Shown piece after piece: positions 18,501-26,910 of a DNA stretch of 64,000 nt. The position numbers were made by a program, and so were the translations under genes. The stretch's first letter is position 1, and the number at the start of each line of letters is the position of its first letter. Under the pieces are notes generated by a model. That model saw only the letters and a list, made by a program, of their open reading frames with translations. It did no database searches and was not told the DNA's origin. The stretch comes from Methanomassiliicoccus luminyensis B10 (GTDB taxonomy: Archaea > Thermoplasmatota > Thermoplasmata > Methanomassiliicoccales > Methanomassiliicoccaceae): the NCBI RefSeq assembly GCF_000308215.1, contig NZ_CAJE01000024.1, forward strand, positions 88,909-152,908. The letters are read 5' to 3'.

Positions 18501-19421
18501 TCACGTGGCATAGTGAGGGGGTCCCGGGTGCACCTTCTCGATGTACCGGGGTTCGAAGATGTCCTTCTCGCTCAGCGCCCTGTCGATATATCCCAGGTCC
18601 TTGAGCGCTCCCACGAAGCTCATGGTCGAGGCGATGTACTCCTCGGAGAGCGCGGCGCAGTACTTTGGAGATACAGCGTAGGTCTGGAGTATGAAGTCCT
18701 CATCCACCGTCCCCACCAGGTTCGCCACGATCCCCGCCGCCTTCTGGGGGTCCTCCCGTATCAGCTTGGACGCGAGCTCGTGCTCCTCGAGGAGATCGAG
18801 GATGAGCCCCTCCTCCTCCATCAGCTCTCCGCGGACCACGATGCCGTAGCTTGGATTGTTCGGCCACAGACGGTCCGGGGGGATGACGATCTTGGCCCCG
18901 CCGTACCTCTTGGCCGCAACGGCCAGGGGCGGGGTGCCGAACGCCGCGGGGATCTCCCCGTCGACGAGGGCCTGCAGGACGTAATCGGCCCAGGCATAGT
19001 TCTCGATCTTCACGTCGACCCCGTACCGCTCCGCCAGGTCCCGCCCTATGACGTCGTGTATGGACCCCTTTGGCGGGGTGCCCACGGTCCTTCCTTCGAA
19101 CTGCTTCAGCACCGACCCGGGGTCCCCCAGCTCCCCGAAGCCCTTGTACTCCTTCTGCGCGACCATGACGGTGCCTTCGACGTGCCCGCCGGCCACGCAC
19201 TTCAGGTCCAGTCCCCTGCCCATCCCTATGATGGCGGGGGGCAGTCCGACGTACCCCATGTCGATGTCCTTCTTCTCGAACGCCTTCACGATGTCCGGCC
19301 CGGAGGCGAACAGCTTCCACTCTGCGTCGATGCCTCTCCTCTGCAGCCGGTCGGTGCCTTCCAGGATGAACGAGGTGTGATAGAACGTCGAGAGGTGCCC
19401 GATACTGATCTTCCGCGCCAT
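18501..19421 (-). CDS. SsuA/NMT1-like binding protein without signal peptide
   Basis: A 306-residue protein of the periplasmic-binding-protein fold, resembling binding components for nitrate, sulfonate or taurine (KISIGHLSTFYHTSFILEG, DMGYVGLPPAIIGMG, EIPAAFGTPPLAVAAKRYGG). It begins directly with the first beta strand: there is no signal peptide, lipobox or membrane anchor, so it should be cytoplasmic. It may act as an intracellular ligand carrier or sensor, or as an enzyme of the THI5-like fold. It lies divergent from an ATPase/GTPase/Fe-S gene set and has its own promoter (GCATTAAATATCAAG on the minus strand). Confidence 0.75.
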   Translation of the reverse strand: MARKISIGHLSTFYHTSFILEGTDRLQRRGIDAEWKLFASGPDIVKAFEKKDIDMGYVGLPPAIIGMGRGLDLKCVAGGHVEGTVMVAQKEYKGFGELGDPGSVLKQFEGRTVGTPPKGSIHDVIGRDLAERYGVDVKIENYAWADYVLQALVDGEIPAAFGTPPLAVAAKRYGGAKIVIPPDRLWPNNPSYGIVVRGELMEEEGLILDLLEEHELASKLIREDPQKAAGIVANLVGTVDEDFILQTYAVSPKYCAALSEEYIASTMSFVGALKDLGYIDRALSEKDIFEPRYIEKVHPGPPHYAT

Positions 19422-19652
19422 GCCTATCGGTCCTTAATATGGAGGGCCCTTGATATTTAATGCTAAGCCGGGGGCCGTCCAGATGTTTCCCTTGTTGTGG
19501 GAGGGGCCGTCGATTTTTGTACTATCGCCCATCAAATGGCCTGATTGTACCGCATAGCCGAATTATTATCCTCTTTGGGTTATGTGTGGTATAAATAGGT
19601 GAAAAGTGCTCAGCCATATCAAGAACGGCCGTCAGCGGACCGAGGCGATGGC

Positions 19653-20417
19653 ATGGGCAGGCACTGCGACATACTGGAGATACGGGGCGGCGTGGACAAG
19701 AACGGCGAGAAGGAAGAGGTGGACCGGCTGGTCTTCCGCCCCGGCGAAATCGTCGGCATTGTCGGGCCGACCGGTTCCGGCAAGACCACCCTCATCAGCG
19801 ACATCGAGCAGCTGGCGGTGGGGGACACGGTCTCCCAGCGGCAGGTGCTCATAGACGGCGATCTTCAGGACGTCCGCACCCGGGCCGACCCCCGCAGCAA
19901 GCCGGTGGCGCAGCTGTCGCAGAATATGCACTTCCTCGCCGACATGGACGTGGAGGAGTTCCTGCGCATGCACGCCCGGAGCCGGGGCAAGGACGCCTCG
20001 CTGGTGCCCGAGGTGGTAGCCACCGCCAACCGCCTGACCGGGGAGCCGGTGCGGACGACCGACCATCTCACCCAGCTCAGCGGCGGCCAGTCCAGGGCGC
20101 TCATGGCCGCGGACATCGCCATCATCTCCGACTCCCCCATCGTGCTGATCGACGAGATCGAGAACGCCGGGATAAGGAAGCAGGAGGCGCTGGGCCTGCT
20201 GGCCGGCCGGGGAAAGATAGTGATCGTGGTCACCCACGACCCCCTGCTGGCGCTGCTCGCGTCCCGAAGGGTGGTGATGTCCGAGGGAGGCGCGCGGCTG
20301 GTGCTGGAGCGGACCCCCCAAGAGGAGCGGGTCTGCTCCCGGCTCATGGAGCTGGACGGATGGATGCTATCCCTGAGGGAATCGATCAGGGAAGGCAGGA
20401 CGGTGAGCCTGGCATGA
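19653..20417 (+). CDS. Soluble ABC-type ATPase
   Basis: A 254-residue ABC-family ATPase with Walker A GPTGSGKTT (residues 38-46), signature LSGGQSRA and Walker B IVLIDEIENAG. No permease gene is linked, so it is probably not a transporter subunit; soluble ABC ATPases often power assembly or activation of other proteins. Its stop overlaps the start of a HypB/UreG-like GTPase by ATGA, and an Fe-S protein follows. A TATA element (GGTATAAATAGG, about 19589-19600) precedes. The set converges on methanogenesis marker 8 and NifB, suggesting a cofactor-insertion or enzyme-activation role, which is inference. Confidence 0.8.
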   Translation: MGRHCDILEIRGGVDKNGEKEEVDRLVFRPGEIVGIVGPTGSGKTTLISDIEQLAVGDTVSQRQVLIDGDLQDVRTRADPRSKPVAQLSQNMHFLADMDVEEFLRMHARSRGKDASLVPEVVATANRLTGEPVRTTDHLTQLSGGQSRALMAADIAIISDSPIVLIDEIENAGIRKQEALGLLAGRGKIVIVVTHDPLLALLASRRVVMSEGGARLVLERTPQEERVCSRLMELDGWMLSLRESIREGRTVSLA

Positions 20418-21112
20418 AGATGGTTGTGATCGCCGGCACTCCCGGCGCGGGCAAGACCTCGGTACTCTCCTGGATGACCAAGACGCTCGTCCGCAAGGAG
20501 GTGCGGCCGGTTCTGGTCAAGATAGACTGCCTGTGGACGGACGACGCCAAGAGAATGGAGCGGCTGGGGATCCCGGTCAAGGTGGCGCTGGCCAGGGACA
20601 TGTGCCCCGACCACTTCTCCATCTACAACACCGACGGCATGCTGGACTGGGCCCGTTCCGAGGGGGCCGAGGTCCTGCTGGTGGAGACCGCGGGCCTCTG
20701 CCTGCGCTGCGCGCCCTACTCCAACCGATGCCTGGCGGTCTGCGTCATCGACGCGACCTCCGGGCCGAACACCCCTTTGAAGATCGGCCCCATGCTGACC
20801 ACCGCCGATGCGGTCGTGGTCACCAAGGGGGACATGGTATCCCAGGCGGAAAGGGAAGTGTTCCGGGAGAGGGTCCTGGAAGCGAACCCCTCATGTACGC
20901 TCATAGAGGCCAACGGGCTTACCGGGAAAGGCTCCGCGGAGCTCGCCGAGCTGGTGGCGGAGGCCGCGGACACCATCGATGTCATGAGGCTCCGCCACAC
21001 CCCGCCCTTGGGGGTGTGCACGCTGTGCGCCGGGGAGATGAAGATGGGAAAAGAGAACCACCGGGGCGTCCTGCGCCACATCGACGGCTCGATGTTCTAT
21101 TCGGGAGAATGA
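20414..21112 (+). CDS. HypB/UreG-like G3E GTPase
   Basis: A 232-residue P-loop protein of the SIMIBI/G3E class used for metallocenter assembly. The P-loop is GTPGAGKTS at residues 8-16; the TKGD motif provides guanine specificity. Cysteines GLCLRC near residues 95-100 and CTLC near the C-terminus could bind metal or an Fe-S cluster, as in nickel or cobalt chaperones. It is translationally coupled to the ABC ATPase and followed four bases later by an Fe-S protein. The target enzyme is not known; nickel enzymes of methanogenesis are plausible. Confidence 0.82.
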   Translation: MKMVVIAGTPGAGKTSVLSWMTKTLVRKEVRPVLVKIDCLWTDDAKRMERLGIPVKVALARDMCPDHFSIYNTDGMLDWARSEGAEVLLVETAGLCLRCAPYSNRCLAVCVIDATSGPNTPLKIGPMLTTADAVVVTKGDMVSQAEREVFRERVLEANPSCTLIEANGLTGKGSAELAELVAEAADTIDVMRLRHTPPLGVCTLCAGEMKMGKENHRGVLRHIDGSMFYSGE

Positions 21113-21116
21113 TGGA

Positions 21117-21752
21117 ATGAGCAGCATAAGCATACTTGAGACATTGCCGGGGTACAATTGTGGGCGGTGCGGCTTCCCCAACTGCCGTAGCTTCGCGGCG
21201 GCGCTGGGGGACGGCGCCGAGGTGGACGACTGCCCGCTGCTGCTCCAGGAGAGGTACGCGGAGAACCGCGCCAGGCTCGTGGAGGCGGTGGCATCGAGGC
21301 CGGAGAGGCCGGTCGAGCTGGTGGGCAATAGGGTGGCCGCGGACGTCATCCTCGCCCCCCTGCCGGGGGAGCCGGCCTGCCGGGAGTTCATCTATCCCTT
21401 CGACCGCGACGTGAGGCCCCAGGCCGGGGAGCTGGTCTCCTACCGCTGCCTGGGCTGTCCCATCCTCCACTTCGCCAAGGTGGCCAAGGTTGACCACTCC
21501 GTCCTCATGGTCCAGGTTACCGGGCCGCTCCACCGCCTGGGCATCACCGACAGCGTGCCCACGGACATCGGGATATGCTCCACGGTGGCCTTCGAGGGGC
21601 AGGTCGTCAACGACCGCATCGTGGAGATCGGGGAGACGGTGAGGTTCATCCCCCATCGCTGCATGATGCAGAAGGTGCACTCCGGCGTGGTGGTGAGCTC
21701 GGAGGGGGACAAGGTCAGGATCGAGAACGTCGACCTCAAGGTGTGGGGCTGA
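21117..21752 (+). CDS. 4Fe-4S domain protein
   Basis: A 211-residue protein with an N-terminal four-cysteine Fe-S motif: Cys15, Cys18, Cys23 and Cys39 (YNCGRCGFPNC, then DDCP), of the kind found in the gamma subunit of acetyl-CoA decarbonylase/synthase and in electron-transfer proteins. Residues 70-211 form a beta-rich domain with further cysteines (CLGCP near 116-120). It ends the three-gene set with the ABC-type ATPase and GTPase. I infer an accessory role in reductive activation or cluster delivery. Confidence 0.78.
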   Translation: MSSISILETLPGYNCGRCGFPNCRSFAAALGDGAEVDDCPLLLQERYAENRARLVEAVASRPERPVELVGNRVAADVILAPLPGEPACREFIYPFDRDVRPQAGELVSYRCLGCPILHFAKVAKVDHSVLMVQVTGPLHRLGITDSVPTDIGICSTVAFEGQVVNDRIVEIGETVRFIPHRCMMQKVHSGVVVSSEGDKVRIENVDLKVWG

Positions 21753-21757
21753 GGGCT

Positions 21758-21780
21758 TGGCCCCTTTTTTCTTGCGGACC
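21758..21780 (+). terminator. Poly-T terminator
   Basis: The run CCCCTTTTTTCTTGC follows the Fe-S protein stop, between convergent genes; archaeal transcription commonly ends at such T-runs. Confidence 0.5.
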
Positions 21781-21784
21781 GCTC

Positions 21785-22603
21785 TCAGATTAGCGGGCGG
21801 GGCGGGTCTTCCGGCTGGATGACCTGGGGCGCCTTCACCACCTTGCGCCGGTGCTCGATCAACTCCTCGCCCCACTTGGAGGCGGCGTAGACAGGCACCT
21901 TGTTGCCGGCCTGCATCGGCGCTCTCTCCTTCGCCACGGCCCTGATGCTCTTGGAGCCGCACGCGGTGACGATGTCGCAGGAGTCGAACAGGACCTCGGC
22001 GTCCTCCGCGGTCCGCCCGGAACTGTGCACGGCGAAGATAGCCACCCTGTCGCCGTACCGGTCCCTCAGTGCCTTAGCGTCGCCGGCGAACGAAACGGTC
22101 ACCCCCACCTTCTTGAACCCCAGCTTGAACGCCAGCTCGGTCCCGGCGAGCTGGTCTATCTTGGCGGTTGACGGGTCCAGCACCCTGTCCCTTCCGACGG
22201 CGTCGATGACCTCATCGATGGGGGACGTCTCCACTATGCCGGAGATGCGTCCGCCGATGCCCTGTATGAGATCGGGCTCCGAGACCACCAGGGTACCAGT
22301 GCCGTCGCACACCAGCACCGCGGCGTCCAGCCGTCCCTCGGCCACCGCCATGCCCAGGAGCTCCGATACGCCGAAGGACAGGAAATCCCTCATCCGAAGC
22401 TTGCGGTCGGGGGTGCACATGCCGAAGTCCTTGATGCGGAACTCGATGTTCTCGCGGACGATCTCGGGGGTCATGGTCTCTATGCCCCGCTTTTTATAGA
22501 ACAAGGGGCAGTACTCCAGCTGAGGCTCCCCGACCTCCACGATCTTGCCGTCCTCGATCACTACCTTCGTCTTCCCAAGAGCCTCGATGACATGCCTGCC
22601 CAT
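21785..22603 (-). CDS. Methanogenesis marker protein 8
   Basis: Matches the methanogen-specific family called methanogenesis marker 8 (DUF2099), 272 residues from the ATG at 22603, which has GAGGGTGA upstream. Features include CPLFYKKRG, the RENIEFRIKDFGMCTPDR segment and later HSSGRTAEDAE and CDIVTACGSKS. The biochemical role is not established. The family is nearly restricted to organisms with methyl-coenzyme M reductase, so it is the strongest sign that the organism is a methanogen. It lies immediately downstream of nifB in the same direction, suggesting a shared complex-cluster pathway. Confidence 0.87.
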   Translation of the reverse strand: MGRHVIEALGKTKVVIEDGKIVEVGEPQLEYCPLFYKKRGIETMTPEIVRENIEFRIKDFGMCTPDRKLRMRDFLSFGVSELLGMAVAEGRLDAAVLVCDGTGTLVVSEPDLIQGIGGRISGIVETSPIDEVIDAVGRDRVLDPSTAKIDQLAGTELAFKLGFKKVGVTVSFAGDAKALRDRYGDRVAIFAVHSSGRTAEDAEVLFDSCDIVTACGSKSIRAVAKERAPMQAGNKVPVYAASKWGEELIEHRRKVVKAPQVIQPEDPPRPLI

Positions 22604-22622
22604 ATGATTCACCCTCGACGGT

Positions 22623-23894
22623 TCATTCGGCCGTGGCCTGGTCCGGCGAAGAGGGCGATGCGCGCTCGCCCCTGATCGAAGCGACGGCCTTTCTCACCGC
22701 CGCCTCCAGGTCGCCGCTGTCCTCGATCGGCTCTATGCCGTTCTCCTTCAGCAGCTCGATCGCCGGGAGGCCGAACTTGGTAGAGATGACCGCGTCCATG
22801 CCTTTCAACTTATCGGACGTAGCTTCGATCTTGGTGCGGTGGCCCGGACCGAACAGGGGGATCTCCTGCTCCTCCGTCACGTCGATGCTGGGGCCGGGAA
22901 CTACCTTGCCGTCCTCGAATCTATAGGTCCTGAAGACCTCGGTCAGACCGAAGTGCTGGTCAACCCCTTTTCCGCTCGATGTGGCCACGGCTATGCGGTA
23001 CGAGCTCTTCTGTTCCGGTGGCATGATGATGTCCCTCTCTTTCGTGGCGCAGGTGAAGTGCGCGAACTCCGCCGACCTGTCCTCGCCCAGCAGCCCGATG
23101 GCATCGGCCCGGCACTGCCGGCAGTGCCTCATCTGACGTATGTCCACCTCGCACTCGTCCTGCAGCTGCTTGCGTTCCTTGGACGTCGGCGCGCGCATGC
23201 TCTCGAACTTGGTGCCCGGAACCGGTATCAGAGGAAGAATGTTCACTATGTAAGCGCCGAGCTCCTTCGCTCTCTTCGCTACCGCGGGCAGATGGTCCAT
23301 ATTGATACCTGGGACCAGCACGGAGTTGACTTTGACCGTGATGCCCGCCTCGGTAGCGCGCCTAATCCCCTCGAGCTGATTATCGATGAGGATCTTCGCC
23401 GCTTCCTCCCCGTGATATGCCTTCCCCTCGAACATCACGAAGTCGTATAGCCTGGCCCCGATCTCCGGATCTATGGCGTTCATGGTGACGGTGACGAACC
23501 TCACTCCCAGTTCTTTCAGCCGGTCCGCGTTCTTCGGCAGGTTCAGACCGTTGGTGCTCAGACAGAAGGTAATCTCTGGGAACTCCTTCTTCATGAGCTC
23601 CAGGGTTTCGAACGTCTCCTCGTTGGCTAAAGGGTCCCCGGGACCGGCGATGCCGATGACCGAGAGGTTCTCCAGCTTCCCCCTGACGTAGCTGACCTTC
23701 TCCACCGCCTGTTTTGGGGTGAGGACCTCAGAGGTCACTCCCGGCCGGGACTCGTTAGTGCAGTCATACTTGCGATCGCAGTAGTTGCACTGGATGTTGC
23801 ATTTCGGGGCGACCGGCAAATGCATCCGGGCGAACTTGCGGTGGGCGCCGGAATAAAAGCAGGGATGGGCCCTCAGGCGCGCCTCGGCCTCCAT
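22623..23894 (-). CDS. nifB: NifB radical SAM cofactor-biosynthesis protein
   Basis: Radical SAM enzyme that fuses two [4Fe-4S] clusters and inserts carbide to make NifB-co, the [8Fe-9S-C] core of nitrogenase cofactors. The SAM cluster motif is CNIQCNYC (Cys32, Cys36, Cys39 from the ATG at 23894), framed by HPCF and CTNESRPGV as in bona fide NifB. Residues 270-300 contain CRQCRADAIGLLGED. A C-terminal NifX/NafY-like domain (about 300-420, GVDQHFG) is present. A TTG start at 23912 is possible. Many methanogens lacking nitrogenase retain nifB; here its product could serve the nitrogenase-like enzyme, methyl-coenzyme M reductase activation, or both. Confidence 0.95.
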   Translation of the reverse strand: MEAEARLRAHPCFYSGAHRKFARMHLPVAPKCNIQCNYCDRKYDCTNESRPGVTSEVLTPKQAVEKVSYVRGKLENLSVIGIAGPGDPLANEETFETLELMKKEFPEITFCLSTNGLNLPKNADRLKELGVRFVTVTMNAIDPEIGARLYDFVMFEGKAYHGEEAAKILIDNQLEGIRRATEAGITVKVNSVLVPGINMDHLPAVAKRAKELGAYIVNILPLIPVPGTKFESMRAPTSKERKQLQDECEVDIRQMRHCRQCRADAIGLLGEDRSAEFAHFTCATKERDIIMPPEQKSSYRIAVATSSGKGVDQHFGLTEVFRTYRFEDGKVVPGPSIDVTEEQEIPLFGPGHRTKIEATSDKLKGMDAVISTKFGLPAIELLKENGIEPIEDSGDLEAAVRKAVASIRGERASPSSPDQATAE

Positions 23895-24187
23895 GGCTGT
23901 GTCTGGCGTCAATGCGTTCTCAAGCGGTTCCAGCCGCTAAATACCTGTTTGTGGGTTTAATTCTAAAATGAATACGAATAATTCTCGTCCAGGCTCATGT
24001 CGATTCGGGGCTCTTCCGATGTGCAGCCCCCCCTCGCTAGGCGGCGACGCGCTCCCTCTTCGTTTCGTGCAAAAAATGAAGGACGGGCGACAGGCCGCGC
24101 CGGAGGGGTCGAGCCAGACGTGCTCCGGCATGATGGCCGTGCAGTCAATGTCCGATCGTTCTCTCCACAGCCGAAGTGTGGATTTCT

Positions 24188-24247
24188 AGTCGGTTCCGAC
24201 TGTCGTTATGCAGTTTAAATAGGCTGCCCGACTCGTTTTAAAAATAG
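24188..24247 (+). promoter_or_regulatory. nifH-like operon promoter with palindrome
   Basis: A perfect palindrome AGTCGG-TT-CCGACT (24188-24201) lies upstream of two AT-rich TATA-like elements (TTTAAATA about 24213-24220, and TTTTAAAAATA about 24236-24246). The ATG is at 24316 with an AAGGAG site nine bases before it. The palindrome is unlike the sulfur operator and not an exact NrpR site; its position upstream of the TATA box would suit an activator. The rest of 23913-24315 shows no gene. Confidence 0.45.
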
Positions 24248-24315
24248 ACCTCTGCGCCTAGAATCCCTCAGTCAACTGGAAACCTCTTGACATGAAATGA
24301 AAGGAGAAACCTAAA

Positions 24316-25314
24316 ATGGCGAAACAGAGGAACATTGCGATATATGGGAAGGGTGGGATCGGCAAGTCCACCACTTCATCCAACATCAGCGCCGCGCTTT
24401 CCGAGCAGGGCTTGAGGGTCATGCAGATCGGGTGCGACCCTAAGAGCGATTCCACCAACACCCTCCGGGGCGGCGAGTTCATACCCACAGTCCTGGACAC
24501 CCTCCGGGGCGGGAAGAGGTTCGAGACCAGCGACGTCGTCCATGAAGGGTTCAACGGCGTCCTGTGCGTCGAGGCCGGCGGTCCCGAGCCCGGGGTCGGC
24601 TGCGCCGGCAGGGGCATCATAACCGCCATCGAGCTGCTGAACCAGAGGAAGGTGTTCGACCACTACAAGCCGGACGTGGTCATCTACGACGTCCTCGGCG
24701 ACGTGGTGTGCGGAGGGTTCGGCATACCCATCAGGGAAGGGGTGGCCGACCAGGTGTACACCGTCACCTCGTCCGACTTCATGGCCATCTATGCGGCCAA
24801 CAACCTGTTCAAGGGCATCAGGAAGTACGCCAACAGCGGCGGCGCGCTGTTCAGCGGCATAATCGCCAACTCCACCAACCTCCCCATCCAGAGGGAGATC
24901 ATCGAGCACTTCGCGGCCGCCACCAAGACCACCATCGCCGAGTACGTGCCCCGCTCCCTCACCGTCACCAAGAGCGAGCTGCAGGGAAAGACGGTCATCG
25001 AGGCGGCCCCCGATTCCGAGCAGGCCGATGTCTACAGGGCCCTGGCCAGCAAGATCGTGAAGAACCAGGACCGCTACGTCCCCGCCCCGCTGGAGGTCGA
25101 TCAGCTCAAGGCATGGGCGGAGAGCTGGTCGGACAAGCTGCTGGAGAGCCGCGACGCTCCCACCGGGATCAACTTCGCCATCCAGAACGAGGCTGCGACC
25201 GAGAGCCTGCCGGGGGCGGTCTCCAAGAGGCCGGCCCGGAGGTCCAAGTCCGACGGCTCCGTCCTGGTGAAGTCCTCCCCTGGCGGTAGGGCCGCGTCGG
25301 TCAAGGGAGGATGA
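24316..25314 (+). CDS. Nitrogenase reductase-like Fe protein
   Basis: NifH-family ATP-dependent electron donor, 332 residues. The P-loop GKGGIGKS is at residues 11-18; Cys96 (GVGCAGRG) and Cys132 (DVVCGGFG) are the ligands that hold the [4Fe-4S] cluster between two subunits, and Arg99 corresponds to the arginine that is ADP-ribosylated in some nitrogenases. A basic, low-complexity tail of about 55 residues (from residue 277) is absent in ordinary NifH and ends [13 protein letters not shown]. It is first in an operon with D- and K-like subunits. The divergent NifB gene lies upstream. Archaeal nifI1/nifI2 genes, which usually follow nifH, are missing. Confidence 0.93.
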   Translation: MAKQRNIAIYGKGGIGKSTTSSNISAALSEQGLRVMQIGCDPKSDSTNTLRGGEFIPTVLDTLRGGKRFETSDVVHEGFNGVLCVEAGGPEPGVGCAGRGIITAIELLNQRKVFDHYKPDVVIYDVLGDVVCGGFGIPIREGVADQVYTVTSSDFMAIYAANNLFKGIRKYANSGGALFSGIIANSTNLPIQREIIEHFAAATKTTIAEYVPRSLTVTKSELQGKTVIEAAPDSEQADVYRALASKIVKNQDRYVPAPLEVDQLKAWAESWSDKLLESRDAPTGINFAIQNEAATESLPGAVSKRPARRSKSDGSVLVKSSPGGRAASVKGG

Positions 25315-25317
25315 GAG

Positions 25318-26910
25318 ATGGCCGCGAAGAAGCAGAGCGCCAAGAACGTTCCCAATGGCGAGCCCGTGCCGGAGGTCCACATCGTCAACAAGAGGATCGA
25401 CCTCGGCGAGAACACCTGTCCCAACCGCGAGGAGCGGGCCAACGGTATCAACGTGTACTACGGGAAGGCCACCGAGTTGCTGGCCGACGCCCGCGCCGGC
25501 AGGCTCAAGCAGTGCGACCGCAAGTTCCAGCAGTCCTCGGGCTGCCCCCTGAACTTCTACCTCACCGTCAGGGTGAACACCATCCGGGACGCCACCATAA
25601 TCTATCACGCCCCGGTGGGATGCTCCGTCCCGTCGCTCGGGTATCGCGAGCTGTTCCAGCACCTTCCGACCAGCCTGGGGCTGCCGGAGCAGTATGACCT
25701 GCACTGGATGACCACCAGCCTGAACGAGAAGGACGTGGTGTACGGTGCCCAGGACAAGCTCAGGGCGGCGGTGCAGGAGGCGCAGAGGAGGTACGACCCC
25801 AAGGCCATCTTCATTCTCACCTCCTGCGCGTCCGGCATCATCGGCGAGGATATCGAGGGGACCGTGAACGCGATACAGCCGGAGACCAAGGCCACCATCG
25901 TGCCGATACACTGCGAGGGCATACGCTCCCGTCTGGTGCAGACCGGTTACGACGCCTTCTGGCACGCTGTGCTCAAGTATCTGGTCAAGGAACCCAGGAA
26001 GAAGCAGGAGGACCTGGTGAACTGCGCCAGCATGCTCTCGTACACCTGGCAGGACCGCCTGGAGATAAGGAGGCTCTTGGGCAGGATGGGGCTCAGAGTG
26101 AGCTACGTCCCTGAGTTCGCCACCGTGGAGCAGTTCGAGCAGCTGTCCGAGGCGGCCGTCACCGCGCCGCTGTGCCCGACCTACACCGACTATCTGTCCA
26201 GGGGGCTGAAGCAGGAGTACGGCGTGCCGTACTTCATGTACCCATCCCCCATGGGGTTCGCCAACACCGATGGGTGGCTGCGGGAGATCGGGAAGGCCAC
26301 CGGCAAGGAGAGGGAAGCGGAAAAGGTCATTGAGGAGGAGCATCAGAAGTGGGGGCCCAAGATGAAGGCTATCCAGGAAGAGTTCTCCAAGATCAAGCCC
26401 AACGGCGAGAAGGTGGAGGTCCTGGGCGCCCTGGGGCAGGGAAGGCTGCTGGCGCAGGTGCCCTACTTCGACGAGCTCGGCGTCAAGTCCTCGGCCGCCA
26501 TGGCCCAGGACTACGATAACCTGATCATCGACGAGCTGGAGAAGGTAGTGGAGCAGGTGGGCGACTTCAACATCCTGGTCAACACCTTCCAGGCCGCCGA
26601 GCAGGCCCACATCAACCGCAGGCTCGATCCGGACATGACCCTGACCTGCCCGTTCCAGGGCAGCTCCTACAAGCGGCTCAAGGGCATCACCAGGGTCCAC
26701 TCGCTGCGCGGCGACGGGAACCTGTGGGCCCAGCAGAGCGCCTACGCCGGCGCTGTCGCGTACGGCAGCTTCCTGCTCCAGGCGTTCAAGAGCAAGACCC
26801 TGCAGAAGACCATGAAGACCAAGACCAAGGATGGCATCAGGTCATGGTATTACGAGCAGGAGAACCCGCTGTACTTCCTCGACAGCGACGCCGACGAGGT
26901 GGGACCGTGA
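25318..26910 (+). CDS. Nitrogenase-like catalytic subunit (NifD type)
   Basis: Alpha-type subunit, 530 residues, three bases after the H-like gene. By hand alignment to Azotobacter NifD, Cys76, Cys102 and Cys170 match the P-cluster ligands (same 26-residue spacing between the first two); Cys286 (APLCPTYTDYLSRG) matches FeMo-cofactor ligand Cys275, and His461 (RVHSL) matches His442. This argues for a complex cofactor at the active site and against dark-operative reductases and CfbD. However, Val207 and Tyr211 occupy the positions of Gln191 and His195, residues needed for normal N2 reduction. I infer a reductase of another substrate, probably an organosulfur compound. Confidence 0.88.
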   Translation: MAAKKQSAKNVPNGEPVPEVHIVNKRIDLGENTCPNREERANGINVYYGKATELLADARAGRLKQCDRKFQQSSGCPLNFYLTVRVNTIRDATIIYHAPVGCSVPSLGYRELFQHLPTSLGLPEQYDLHWMTTSLNEKDVVYGAQDKLRAAVQEAQRRYDPKAIFILTSCASGIIGEDIEGTVNAIQPETKATIVPIHCEGIRSRLVQTGYDAFWHAVLKYLVKEPRKKQEDLVNCASMLSYTWQDRLEIRRLLGRMGLRVSYVPEFATVEQFEQLSEAAVTAPLCPTYTDYLSRGLKQEYGVPYFMYPSPMGFANTDGWLREIGKATGKEREAEKVIEEEHQKWGPKMKAIQEEFSKIKPNGEKVEVLGALGQGRLLAQVPYFDELGVKSSAAMAQDYDNLIIDELEKVVEQVGDFNILVNTFQAAEQAHINRRLDPDMTLTCPFQGSSYKRLKGITRVHSLRGDGNLWAQQSAYAGAVAYGSFLLQAFKSKTLQKTMKTKTKDGIRSWYYEQENPLYFLDSDADEVGP

